The position numbers and the translations under genes are program-made. This document shows positions 46,420-55,224 of a stretch of 64,000 bases of DNA, in pieces (position 1 is the first letter of the stretch; every line of letters begins with the position of its first letter). Source of the stretch: Rhodococcus sp. 14-2483-1-2 (lineage in GTDB: Bacteria; Actinomycetota; Actinomycetes; Mycobacteriales; Mycobacteriaceae); contig NZ_NPFW01000012.1 of the NCBI RefSeq assembly GCF_002259405.1, forward strand, positions 62,001-126,000. The letters run 5' to 3'. The notes under the pieces are model-generated. The model did no database searches, was not told the DNA's origin, and saw only the letters and a program-made list of their open reading frames with translations.

Positions 46420-47573
46420 CCTCTCGTCGTCGGATCGGTGCCCTCTCGGTTGCCGCGGCGCTCGCGTCGAGCATGGTGACGGCGCTGCTGGCCGTACCCG
46501 CTTCCGCTGCACCGGCTATCACTCAGGAGATCGGTGACGTCGTCTCGACTCGCGATCTGGACCGAGACCTCTGGATTCCCGGCGCTGCCTCGGCCGAGGT
46601 GCTCACCTACGTCACCACCGACACCTTCGGTGAGAAGGCTCTGAGCACCGGCACCGTCTTCCTACCGCCGGGAACTGCGCCGGAGGGTGGTTGGCCGGTG
46701 ATCTCGTGGGCTCACGGCACATCCGGGCTCGGCGACGCATGCGCGCCGTCGCTGATCGGTCCGTCCTACGCCGAGCGAGATCTGCCGTACCTGGCGAACT
46801 GGCTCGCGCAGGGCTATGCCATCGTCGCCAGCGACTATGCGGGCCTCGGAACGCCCGGATTACCGGCGTATCTCGACGGTCGAACCACGGCTCACAACGT
46901 GGTGGACATGGTCAAGGCGGGCCGCAACCACAGCGAGGACCTCTCGCGATCCTGGGTGGCCGTCGGCCAATCCCAGGGCGGTGGCGCAGCGATCTACACC
47001 GCCCGTTACGCAACCGAATTCGGCGGCCCCGATCTCGACTACCGCGGGGCGGTGGGTACCGGAACTCCCGCGTACATCGAGAAGTTGGTCTCGATCGGTG
47101 GACCGGGCGTTCCGCCGGTGGAACTACCGTCGGGCCTGACCGCCTATGTCGCGTACATCGGCGCGTCGCTGCGTTACGCGCATCCCGAGCTCGGGCTGGA
47201 CGACATCCTGACCCCGCTCGGGAAGAAGTACGCAGACCTGGCCGAGACGAGCTGCGTATCGGACTTCGAGGCGCAACTCGACGGTGTGACGATCGGCGAC
47301 TTCTTCACCGCGCCACTGGTCGGCCTGCCGAACTTCACCGCCGTTCTCGACGACTACATGGCGATGCCCGAAACAGGTTTCGACAAGCCCTTCTTCATGG
47401 GAAACGGACTGCAGGACATCGACGTTCCGTTCCCGACCACCGCCGCCTACGTCGCCCGTCTGACGGCCGACGGTCAGCCGGTGACGTTCAGGGCCTACAA
47501 CACCGACCACAGTGGAGCCTTCGTCCAGTCGCAGGCCGATACGATTCCGTTCGTCGCGAACCTGTTTCGCTAG
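46416..47573 (+). CDS. Secreted lipase (LIP/PF03583 family)
   Basis: A 385-residue exported alpha/beta hydrolase. A signal peptide ends at about ASAAP (33). The nucleophile elbow is GQSQGG with S186; an Asp in QDIDVP and His in NTDHSGA complete the likely triad. The family hydrolyses triacylglycerols or other esters outside the cell. GTG 46416 overlaps the NiCoT stop (GTGA) and has GGAG upstream. The 3' end overlaps the convergent SDR gene by four bases. A link to metal uptake is unclear. Confidence 0.9.
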   Translation: MTSRRRIGALSVAAALASSMVTALLAVPASAAPAITQEIGDVVSTRDLDRDLWIPGAASAEVLTYVTTDTFGEKALSTGTVFLPPGTAPEGGWPVISWAHGTSGLGDACAPSLIGPSYAERDLPYLANWLAQGYAIVASDYAGLGTPGLPAYLDGRTTAHNVVDMVKAGRNHSEDLSRSWVAVGQSQGGGAAIYTARYATEFGGPDLDYRGAVGTGTPAYIEKLVSIGGPGVPPVELPSGLTAYVAYIGASLRYAHPELGLDDILTPLGKKYADLAETSCVSDFEAQLDGVTIGDFFTAPLVGLPNFTAVLDDYMAMPETGFDKPFFMGNGLQDIDVPFPTTAAYVARLTADGQPVTFRAYNTDHSGAFVQSQADTIPFVANLFR

Positions 47574-48385
47574 TTCACCGGTCGCTTGCTGGGCAGTCCG
47601 TAGGCCCGGGCCGTGAACAGTTCGAGTACCGTGCGCGGCAGCAATCGCTGGGCGAAGAACACCGCAGGGGCATTGCTGCCGACCGCGTAGATGGGCAGCG
47701 TCTTCTTGTCCTCGACGGCTCTGAGAACCGTGAGGGCCACGGTCTCGGCCGTGATGCCTTCGGCCTCTTTGGCGTCGAGCTGCGAGATCACCGTGGTGAA
47801 GTCGCGGAGGTACGGTGAATGCGGGCCGCAGTACTTGGTCCGACGGGCCGAGAGCCCGGTGGCGATGGAGCCGGGTTCGACTGTGGTGATGTCGATTCCG
47901 TAGGGCTTGAGCTCGTAGCGCGCGGCGGTGGTAAACCCCTTGATCGCAGCCTTGGTGGCGGCATACGACGAACGGTAGGCCAGCGGAAAGCTCGCGAGCA
48001 TCGACCCGATGTTGACGATCTTTCCGCTGCCACGATCTCGCATGCCCGGCAGCACGGCCTGGGTCAACTCGATCGCTCCGAAGACGTTGAGCTGGAAGAG
48101 CCGGGTAATCGCCTCGATGGGCAGCTCTTCGAGTGGGCCGCACTGACTTTCGCCTGCGTTGTTGATCAGCACATCCACCGAGGTCTCGGCGATGCCGTCC
48201 ACGAACCCGCGGATCGATGATGGGTCCGTCAGGTCCAGGTCGCGGTATTCGACACCGGGTATCGGGTCGGCCACCGACGAGCTGTCGCGGCTCGTTCCGA
48301 TGACGTGGTAGCCGCGAGCGATCAGAACCTCGGCGACGGCCTCGCCGATTCCCGACGTCGCTCCGGTGACTATTGCAGTGTTCAT
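47570..48385 (-). CDS. Short-chain dehydrogenase/reductase
   Basis: A 271-residue classical SDR. The cofactor loop TGATSGIG (about 7-14), NNAG, and the catalytic YAATK are present. The substrate is unknown; as the last gene of the extradiol dioxygenase operon it could oxidise or reduce a ring alcohol or aldehyde intermediate. It overlaps the flavin monooxygenase gene by four bases, so it belongs to that transcript. Confidence 0.89.
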   Translation of the reverse strand: MNTAIVTGATSGIGEAVAEVLIARGYHVIGTSRDSSSVADPIPGVEYRDLDLTDPSSIRGFVDGIAETSVDVLINNAGESQCGPLEELPIEAITRLFQLNVFGAIELTQAVLPGMRDRGSGKIVNIGSMLASFPLAYRSSYAATKAAIKGFTTAARYELKPYGIDITTVEPGSIATGLSARRTKYCGPHSPYLRDFTTVISQLDAKEAEGITAETVALTVLRAVEDKKTLPIYAVGSNAPAVFFAQRLLPRTVLELFTARAYGLPSKRPVN

Positions 48386-49983
48386 CTACGCCTCTTGTTC
48401 ACGGTGCGGGTAGGTGCCGGCTTCGTCACTACGGGTGCCGGGCATTCTGTCCTGCGAAAAGCTGTGGTCGGTACTTTGGTGTGCAGGGAGGGCACCGAGG
48501 TGCCCGACGCCATGACCGTGCGGTCCGGTCGCACGATGGCGGCAACAGCGTGTCCGCGGCGCAGCCAGACCCCCAGCTCCGACGACGCCGCCACCTCGAC
48601 GACGACGGCTCCGCGGCGTTCGATCTCTCGACGGTGCCCGATGGCCAGGGGTGTCGACGAGACGAACAGGAACCGGCCCGGCGCGAGGTCGTCCAGACGA
48701 GCCCCGCTGTCCAACGGACTGTTGGGGCACAGCTTTCCGGCCAGTGTGCGAACCGGGACGGGCGAACGCAGCACGTACTGCGATCGAGCGAGTGACGGGG
48801 TGGTGCTGGCGGTGACCTTCTCGCCGACGAACGGTAGGTAGCCGAGGGCGGGTGCGATGTTCGTGCGCATGATGCCGGTGAGCCGGCTGCCGCCGGTCAT
48901 GGCCCATCCGATCGCGACCGCCAATTCGATCATCTGCTTGGCGTGCGTCTTTCGTTCTGTCTCGTAGCTCTCGAGCGAGGTCTCCTTCAGATGCCCGTCG
49001 AGCACGCCGACGATCTTCCAGATCAGATTGCGCGCATCTCGGAGCCCTGCGCCCATGCCCTGCCCGATGAAGGGCGGCGTCAGATGCGCGGAATCGCCGA
49101 GCAGGAAGACCCGGCGATCACGCCACCGGTCCACCACCTGGGCACGAAAGGTGTACTCCGCGCTGCGAATCAGCTTCATGTCCGGGATCTCGCCGGAAAC
49201 GAACCACGGTGCGATGAAAGGGTGGATGGCCGAGAGATCGGTGAACTCGTCGAGGGTCTCGCCGTCGAGCATCCGGAACTCCCAGCGGTAGCGGGTGGGG
49301 CCGATGCGCATGTACGTCGCCGATCGCTCGGAATCGCACACCTGGTGCACGCCATCCCACTGCCCGAGATCGACGTCGGTCTCGATATCCACGACCAACC
49401 ATCGCTGCTCGAAACCGAGATCCTCCATTTTCGAACCGATGGATCTGCGCACCACACTGTTGGCCCCGTCGCAACCGAGGACGTAGTCGGCGGTCACCCA
49501 ATGTGGCGTCCCGTCCTCGGTCGAGTCGTACCGGACCCGAACCGAATCCGTCAGGTTCTGCACATCGGTGATCTCGCATCCGCCACGCATCTGCACGGAG
49601 TCGTAACGCGCGATGTGAGAACGCATCAGACGCTCGAGTTCGGGTTGATCGAACATGTTGGCCTGCGGGTAGCCGTGCGGTCGATCGTCGGGATCGCGTT
49701 CGAACTCGGCCAGGGTTCGAATGTCCCTGGTGCACAACCTCAGTCCGCGACCGGGACGGGAGATGGCCGCGAAGTCCTCGGCCAGGCCCAGATCACCGAG
49801 AATGCGGTACACCTCGTCGTCGAGGTGGACTGCCCGCGGCTGCGGGTAGACGTCCTCCCACCTGTCCAGCACGAGGCACGGCACGCCGTACCGGCCCAGC
49901 AGCAACGCAGCGGTCATGCCCGTCGGACCGGCTCCGACGATCACCACTGGAAAGTGAGTGCCGTCGGACTCGGTACCGGTCAT
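48382..49983 (-). CDS. FAD-dependent aromatic hydroxylase (MhpA/PheA-like)
   Basis: A 533-residue group A flavoprotein monooxygenase. The FAD loop VGAGPTGMTAALLL lies at the N-terminus, and GDSAHLTPPFIGQGMGAGLRDARNLIWK near residue 295-325 is the second FAD motif, close to 3-(3-hydroxyphenyl)propionate hydroxylases. It would hydroxylate a phenolic ring to a catechol ready for extradiol cleavage by the dioxygenase in the same operon. It overlaps both neighbours by four bases. The exact phenol is not predictable. Confidence 0.9.
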   Translation of the reverse strand: MTGTESDGTHFPVVIVGAGPTGMTAALLLGRYGVPCLVLDRWEDVYPQPRAVHLDDEVYRILGDLGLAEDFAAISRPGRGLRLCTRDIRTLAEFERDPDDRPHGYPQANMFDQPELERLMRSHIARYDSVQMRGGCEITDVQNLTDSVRVRYDSTEDGTPHWVTADYVLGCDGANSVVRRSIGSKMEDLGFEQRWLVVDIETDVDLGQWDGVHQVCDSERSATYMRIGPTRYRWEFRMLDGETLDEFTDLSAIHPFIAPWFVSGEIPDMKLIRSAEYTFRAQVVDRWRDRRVFLLGDSAHLTPPFIGQGMGAGLRDARNLIWKIVGVLDGHLKETSLESYETERKTHAKQMIELAVAIGWAMTGGSRLTGIMRTNIAPALGYLPFVGEKVTASTTPSLARSQYVLRSPVPVRTLAGKLCPNSPLDSGARLDDLAPGRFLFVSSTPLAIGHRREIERRGAVVVEVAASSELGVWLRRGHAVAAIVRPDRTVMASGTSVPSLHTKVPTTAFRRTECPAPVVTKPAPTRTVNKRRR

Positions 49984-50915
49984 CGGTAGGAGACCCGGGT
50001 GCGCTGGACCCCCAGATCGAGGGCTCCGTCGGGAGTCGAGCAGGTCAGTTCGAGGACGTCACCGTCTTTCAGGAACGCGGGATTCTTGGCCTGCTTCTTG
50101 AAGAAGACCTTCCACTTGACCGACGGCGGAACCAGCGATCCGATCATCTCGATCGGCTTGGCGGGGGCCTTCAATGCGGTGCCGCCGGGAGTGCCGGTGA
50201 GCAGCAGGTCGCCTGCGTCGATCCGCTGGAACTTGCTCAGGGCCTTGAGTGACTCGACCGGGCGGTAGATCATGTCGGCGACCGTACTGTCCTGTCGCAC
50301 AGAGCCGTTGACCCGCAGGGTCAGGGCGAGTTCGCCGAACCGGTCGAACTCACCGGCCTCCAGAAGGACCAGGCGCGGCCCGACCGGAGTGAAGGTGGGA
50401 TACGACTTGCCCTCGTAGAACTGAGTCTTCGGCAACTGGACGTCGCGGGCAGAGACGTCGTTGGTGAGCACGAGGCCGGCGACGTACTCGGCCACGTTGG
50501 AGGCGTCGACCTTGGTTCCGACGGTGAGCGTCTTGCCGAACACGAGTCCGATCTCGATCTCGTAGTCGAGCAGCTTCACGTGTGTCGGCTTGATGACGTC
50601 GTCGGTGGGTCCGCTGATGGAACCGGAGGTCTTGCGAAAGAACGTCAGCGGAACCGTCTCGGGGTTCATTCCCGAGTCCTTGACGTGAGAGACGTAGTTG
50701 GTCATGTTCGCCATGACGCGGCAGGGAGCCGTCACCGGCGAGATCAACGACAGTGTCTCCACTGCAACGACATCGGTTGCGCTGCGAGCGGATTCGATGG
50801 CAGGCCGATCGGCGAGGAGCTCGGCGGTGCTCACCGCCGAGGTGTCGATGCGCGACGCGCCCGCGGGGGTTTCGACCCACCAGGCGTCGGCGGTGCGGAG
50901 TACAGCGATGCTCAT
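49980..50915 (-). CDS. Fumarylacetoacetate hydrolase-family protein
   Basis: A 311-residue FAH-fold enzyme. Metal-binding DYEIEIGLVFGK (ExE) and LTNDVSARDVQ are visible, together with the C-terminal TGTPGG turn. In aromatic catabolism such enzymes hydrolyse or decarboxylate the meta-cleavage product. ATG 50915 overlaps the dioxygenase stop by four bases; the longer frame to 51062 is antisense. It sits directly after the extradiol dioxygenase, as expected for a meta pathway. Confidence 0.89.
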   Translation of the reverse strand: MSIAVLRTADAWWVETPAGASRIDTSAVSTAELLADRPAIESARSATDVVAVETLSLISPVTAPCRVMANMTNYVSHVKDSGMNPETVPLTFFRKTSGSISGPTDDVIKPTHVKLLDYEIEIGLVFGKTLTVGTKVDASNVAEYVAGLVLTNDVSARDVQLPKTQFYEGKSYPTFTPVGPRLVLLEAGEFDRFGELALTLRVNGSVRQDSTVADMIYRPVESLKALSKFQRIDAGDLLLTGTPGGTALKAPAKPIEMIGSLVPPSVKWKVFFKKQAKNPAFLKDGDVLELTCSTPDGALDLGVQRTRVSYR

Positions 50916-52045
50916 GAGGATGCCACTTTCATCAGGCCGCGAAGGCGATCGGTGTCGAACTCGTTGTCGTTGCGCAGTGAGGAGAAGATCGATTTCAGTT
51001 CGTGCAATGACGCTCTGCTGGGGGCGATTCCGAGGAAGTCCTTCGACGCCGGCGGCCCCCACTGGGCCAAACCGGACGCCGTCATCGGGGCCCAGCCGGG
51101 TTCGAGGGAGTTGTCGAACATGTCGCCGTCGCTGAAATGTTCCACCAGGAAACCGTCGGGATCACGCCAGTAGTCGAAGATCTGGCTGCCCTGGATGTGC
51201 CTGCCGATACCCCACGAATGCCGGTACCCGCGTTGGGTGAGGTACTCCCCGCCCGCGGCTATCGCATCGAGATCCGACACCTGGTAGGCGGAGTGCACGT
51301 ACCGGTTGGACGGACCGAGAGTCATTGCGAGAGTGTGATGATCGGACGGAGTGTTGCCACGATCGCAACGGATGAAACTCATCACTGGACCGCGATCACG
51401 CTGACCGTCGTAGTAGAGGAAGTCGCTGACGATCAGGCCGAGGTGATGCAGGTACCAGTCCAGGTTCTCGAGGTAGCCGGTGCGTTGCAGCACCACGTGT
51501 CCCAGGCGCTGGACTCGGGCGGGCTGACGCGGTGGCCGTTGCGTCGCGTTGAGCCGGTAGCGGGGTTCACCGAAGTTGTAGGTGTGCGCTTCCTGGCCGG
51601 GAAGTTCGGGATGGTCGGTGTACCCGGACACCACCTGGACGGGTTGCCCGCCCGGGTCGGTGAGAGTGACCGCGGCACCGCCGAGTGTGTCGGGTAGGCG
51701 CTGGACCCGCTGCCCGGTGGCTTCGGCCAATGTCACGAGGTCGGCATCGTCTGCGGCGGCGAAGGCTGCGCCCACGAAGCGTGTTCGCTTACCGCGGCGG
51801 ATGATCACGCACGGCGCGCCGACCTGAGTGCCGCGCAGATGGATCTCCTCCGGAGTGCGGAGCGAGACGGTGAAACCGAACGCGACGGCGAATGCCTCGG
51901 CCTTGATCAGATCCGGCTTGCGAAACTCCAGCCAGGCGATGTCTCGAACCTTGATGATCGGATCTTTCGCGCGACCGGGGTGCTCGCCGGGGAGTGCGCC
52001 TTGGTCCACGTGCATGTCCTTGTGGCCGTCGACGTCGTGTCCCAT
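50912..52045 (-). CDS. Type I extradiol ring-cleavage dioxygenase (VOC)
   Basis: A 377-residue two-domain VOC protein. The Fe(II) ligands of type I extradiol enzymes can be placed at H183 (RLGHVVLQ), H236 or H237 (PSDHHTLAM) and E302 (FLVEHFSDG), and an HSAYQVSDLDA block carries the usual conserved His/Tyr region. It cleaves a catechol next to the hydroxyls. The N-terminal half is a degenerate VOC repeat. ATG 52045 follows a strong GAGGGAGG site. It leads a four-gene operon and faces a TetR gene. Confidence 0.9.
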   Translation of the reverse strand: MGHDVDGHKDMHVDQGALPGEHPGRAKDPIIKVRDIAWLEFRKPDLIKAEAFAVAFGFTVSLRTPEEIHLRGTQVGAPCVIIRRGKRTRFVGAAFAAADDADLVTLAEATGQRVQRLPDTLGGAAVTLTDPGGQPVQVVSGYTDHPELPGQEAHTYNFGEPRYRLNATQRPPRQPARVQRLGHVVLQRTGYLENLDWYLHHLGLIVSDFLYYDGQRDRGPVMSFIRCDRGNTPSDHHTLAMTLGPSNRYVHSAYQVSDLDAIAAGGEYLTQRGYRHSWGIGRHIQGSQIFDYWRDPDGFLVEHFSDGDMFDNSLEPGWAPMTASGLAQWGPPASKDFLGIAPSRASLHELKSIFSSLRNDNEFDTDRLRGLMKVASS

Positions 52046-52061
52046 GAAGCCCTCCCTCGTT

Positions 52062-52079
52062 GGTGACAATATCGTCACC
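52062..52079. promoter_or_regulatory. Palindromic candidate operator next to the dioxygenase start
   Basis: GGTGAC-aatatc-GTCACC is a perfect 6-bp-arm inverted repeat 17 bp upstream of the dioxygenase start codon. It is a likely TetR site that would overlap the operon's ribosome-binding or promoter region. Confidence 0.5.
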
Positions 52080-52095
52080 TATGAGTGCGTCGTCA

Positions 52096-52110
52096 GTCAA
52101 TAGTATTGAC
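52096..52110. promoter_or_regulatory. 15-bp perfect palindrome between dioxygenase and TetR genes
   Basis: GTCAATA-G-TATTGAC is a perfect odd palindrome in the middle of the divergent gap. It also contains TTGAC, a possible -35 box toward the TetR gene. It is a second operator candidate. Confidence 0.55.
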
Positions 52111-52170
52111 AAATTCGTCAGCGGTGAGGAAGGGTCAGGGCGTCGACCAGCGCAGACAGAAGTAGGGAAC

Positions 52171-52824
52171 ATGACAGAGACCCCGAATCGGCTAGAGCGG
52201 CGCAAAGCGCGCACGCGCGGCGCGCTGATCGCGGCTGCGCAAGGATTCATCGCCCGCGGCGAACTGAATGCTCCGATCGCGGAGATCACCCAGGCTGCCG
52301 ACGTCGGGATGGGGTCCTTCTACAACCACTTCGTCAGCCGCGAGCAGCTGTTCCAGGCCGCAGTCGACGGTGCCCTGGAACTGCTGGGCACCTATCTCGA
52401 TTCGCTGACCGACAGCTCGGCCGACCCGGCAGAAGCCTTCACCCGGTCCTTCCGAATCGCAGGCCGGCTGTTCCGGCTGCAGCCGGAACTGAGCCGCGTG
52501 CTCATCCATTCCGGTCCGGAACTGATCACCTCACAACACGGACTCGGCCCGCGCGCCGCGCGAGACATCGAGGCCGGAGTCGTTGCCGGCTACTTCCGCG
52601 TTCCGGACATCCAGCTGTCGCTGGCGTTGGTCGCGGGCGCACTGCTGGGCATGGGGCAGCTACTGCTCGAGCAGCCCGAGCGCAGCGACGTCGAGTCCGT
52701 CGACCGGATGGCCTACGGCGTTCTGCTCGCCCTCGGAGTATCCGACACCGATGCACAGGACCTGTGCGTGCGATCGCTACCGCCCATGAGTGACGTACCG
52801 AGCGTGGACGGCGACAGCGACTAG
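52171..52824 (+). CDS. TetR-family regulator of the dioxygenase operon
   Basis: A 217-residue regulator. The HTH reads NAPIAEITQAADVGMGSFYNHFVSREQLF after the basic helix RLERRKARTRGALIAAA. The C-terminal ligand domain is variable, as in the family. ATG 52171 has GGGA five bases before it; the longer frame from 52060 crosses the operator region. The divergent layout and palindromes suggest that it represses the meta-cleavage operon until an aromatic ligand binds. Confidence 0.89.
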   Translation: MTETPNRLERRKARTRGALIAAAQGFIARGELNAPIAEITQAADVGMGSFYNHFVSREQLFQAAVDGALELLGTYLDSLTDSSADPAEAFTRSFRIAGRLFRLQPELSRVLIHSGPELITSQHGLGPRAARDIEAGVVAGYFRVPDIQLSLALVAGALLGMGQLLLEQPERSDVESVDRMAYGVLLALGVSDTDAQDLCVRSLPPMSDVPSVDGDSD

Positions 52825-52847
52825 CAGCCAGCGCAGGCAGGCGAGAC

Positions 52848-53681
52848 TCAGCGGGCGTGTGTCTTCTCCAGATCCCGGATGATCTCGGCGATCGCGCGGT
52901 CCTTCACGAGTCTGCGTTCCAGAATCGGGTTGAGAACTCCGCGGAACCAGAAGTACGGCGTCCAGGTGGACGGCGCGATGAGGCGGGCCCGACGCGTGCG
53001 GACCGAGTGCACGAGCAACTCCGCGGCGCGCTGCGAGGGCAGACGCCGGTTCAGCGGCCACGGCAGGAATACGCCGATCCGCCGGCCCATCGGATCGCTG
53101 TCGAGGGTGTTGCGGGCCAGATCGGTATCCACCACACCGAAGTACGCGAGACCCGCCGTTGCGCCCACGGCGGCGAGTTCGATTCTCAGCGCGCGGCCGA
53201 GCTGTTCGACCGCCGCCTTGCTCACCATGTAGGCAGACCCGCCCATGCCGGGAGTGAAGGCCGCGCACGACGACACCAGCAGAATGTGGCCACCGCTCGC
53301 GACGATCTCGTCGGCCGCAGCGCGCACGATGTTGAGCACACCGCCGAAGTTCACGGCCATCACCGAGTCGAAGACCGCGCGGTCGACGGTCCTGATGGTG
53401 GCGGGCGGTGGTGTGATGCCCGCGTTGGCGATCACGATGTCGAGACCGCCCAACGTGCTCACCGTCGCGGCGACGCAGTGCGCCATCGCGTCGGGATCGG
53501 TGACGTCGCCGGTGAGCAGCAGGATCCGTTCGGAACTCGCGGCGTCCGGCGGAAAGTGTCGATCCACCACTGCCACCGAGGCTCCGGCGGATACCAATTC
53601 CGCGACCGTTGCGGCTCCGATTCCACGCGCTCCACCGGTCACCAACGCCACTTTTCCGGCCAGTTCCATACGGTTCTTCAT
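52848..53681 (-). CDS. Short-chain dehydrogenase/reductase
   Basis: A 277-residue SDR with cofactor loop TGGARGIG, ANAG, and catalytic YMVSK. The C-terminus (WFRGVLNPILERRL) is longer than in minimal SDRs. As last gene of the PF10118-reductase-monooxygenase operon it might oxidise an alcohol to the ketone used by the Baeyer-Villiger enzyme. It overlaps that gene by four bases. Confidence 0.88.
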   Translation of the reverse strand: MKNRMELAGKVALVTGGARGIGAATVAELVSAGASVAVVDRHFPPDAASSERILLLTGDVTDPDAMAHCVAATVSTLGGLDIVIANAGITPPPATIRTVDRAVFDSVMAVNFGGVLNIVRAAADEIVASGGHILLVSSCAAFTPGMGGSAYMVSKAAVEQLGRALRIELAAVGATAGLAYFGVVDTDLARNTLDSDPMGRRIGVFLPWPLNRRLPSQRAAELLVHSVRTRRARLIAPSTWTPYFWFRGVLNPILERRLVKDRAIAEIIRDLEKTHAR

Positions 53682-55207
53682 GCGAGGTCCTCGGACGTCA
53701 CGAGTTCGGTATCGGGACGCACATCTGCACTGCGCCAGTGGTAGTGGCCGAGTTCGATCGTGGCCATCCGCTGAGTGAAGTCACGCACCGACCCGGGCCA
53801 GTACGTCACGTTTCGGCCCGACGGGCTCAGGTAATAGCTTTTGCACCCGCCCGAGTTCCACACCGAACCCGCGAGCTTGCGGTCGGTGTGTTCGGCGAAC
53901 GTCGACTGCGCACGCATGCTCACCTCGAGCGCGGTGATCGCGTTGGAGTCCATGGCGCGCAACGCCGCGAGAATGTAGTTCACCTGCGCCTCGATGGTGA
54001 CCACCTGTGAGGTGTACACCACCGAGTTGGGGCCGAGCAGCATGAAGAAGTTCGGGAAGCCGTGCACCGTGGTACCCCGGTACGACGACATCTCGCCGTC
54101 GGGCCACCTGTCTGCCAACGACTTTCCGTCGCGGCCGACGATGCGCCTGAAGCCGGTGTGGCCGGAGACGGTGAATCCCGTCCCGAGGACGATCGCGTCC
54201 ACCTCGTGCACGGTCCCGTCGGTGGTGACGATGCCCTCGGGCACGATCCGAGCGATGCCGGTGGTCTCCACGGTGACGTTCTCTCGGCACAGTGCGGGAT
54301 AGAACTTGTTCGAGAAGGTAGGTCGCTTGCAGCCGAATTCGTAACCAGGCGTGAGCTTCTCGCGAAGAACAGGATCCTTCACCTGGCGACGCAGGTGGGC
54401 ACGCCCCATGGCCGTGAGCGGTGCCAGCAACGAGCGATGGCCGATGAGTCCGGGGACCAACGCTTCCTGGAACAGATCGAACACGCGGCGCATGGCGCGC
54501 TGGGCCAGGGGGTACTTCCTGAGCACGGATCTGCCGGATTCGGAGATCGGCCGGTCGGGGTGCGGAAGAATCCATGTCGGTGTCCGCTGGAACAGCGTCA
54601 GGTGTGCGGCCTCGGGGGCCAGACGCGGAACGAACTGCACCGCAGATGCTCCGGTGCCGATGACGGCGATGCGTCGCCCCTCGGCGGAGTGCTCGTGGTT
54701 CCACTTCGCCGAGTGGAACACGCTGCCCGAGAACGATTCCAGGCCGTCGATCTCGGGCGTGGCCGGCTCGCTGAACGGACCGAGGGCTCCGATGAGGATG
54801 CGCGCCGACCACGTTCCCGCACTCGTCCGCACCACCCATCGGGCCTGCTCGTCGTTCCAGGTTGCGTCCAGTACCTCGTGACCGAAGCGGATACGATCCC
54901 GGATTCCGAACTTGTCGGTGCAGTCGTTGAGGTACGCCTCGATCTCGGGCTGCAGCGGGTACAACCGCGTCCAGTCCGGGTTGGGTGCGAACGAGAACGA
55001 GTACAGCGCGGACGGGATGTCGCACTGCGCACCGGGATAGCTGTTCACGTGCCACGTTCCACCGACGGCGGTGTCGCGCTCGAAGATCAGAAAGTCGCCG
55101 CGTCCTTCCTGCTCGAGTCGGATTGCGGCACCGAGACCGCCGAAACCCGCGCCGATGATAGCGACGTCGATCTGCGGCATAACCGTGCCGGATTGTGTTG
55201 CAGTCAT
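53678..55207 (-). CDS. Baeyer-Villiger-type flavin monooxygenase
   Basis: A 509-residue class B flavoprotein monooxygenase. FAD loop GAGFGGLG (19-26), the Baeyer-Villiger fingerprint FSGSVFHSAKW (159-169) and NADPH loop GTGASA (184-189) are in order. It would insert oxygen next to a ketone to make an ester or lactone, in the cytosol. The fingerprint has W but not the following P/D, as seen in many actinobacterial members. ATG 55207 is used; the longer frame is antisense Arg-rich sequence. It is 17 bp downstream of the reductase gene. Confidence 0.9.
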   Translation of the reverse strand: MTATQSGTVMPQIDVAIIGAGFGGLGAAIRLEQEGRGDFLIFERDTAVGGTWHVNSYPGAQCDIPSALYSFSFAPNPDWTRLYPLQPEIEAYLNDCTDKFGIRDRIRFGHEVLDATWNDEQARWVVRTSAGTWSARILIGALGPFSEPATPEIDGLESFSGSVFHSAKWNHEHSAEGRRIAVIGTGASAVQFVPRLAPEAAHLTLFQRTPTWILPHPDRPISESGRSVLRKYPLAQRAMRRVFDLFQEALVPGLIGHRSLLAPLTAMGRAHLRRQVKDPVLREKLTPGYEFGCKRPTFSNKFYPALCRENVTVETTGIARIVPEGIVTTDGTVHEVDAIVLGTGFTVSGHTGFRRIVGRDGKSLADRWPDGEMSSYRGTTVHGFPNFFMLLGPNSVVYTSQVVTIEAQVNYILAALRAMDSNAITALEVSMRAQSTFAEHTDRKLAGSVWNSGGCKSYYLSPSGRNVTYWPGSVRDFTQRMATIELGHYHWRSADVRPDTELVTSEDLA

Positions 55208-55224
55208 GAGAGTTCGAGCTCCTT

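Noticed and set aside
45139..46512. 457-residue minus-strand frame opposite the NiCoT gene
   Set aside because: Composition is His/Gln/Arg-rich without domains, and the plus strand has clear NiCoT motifs.
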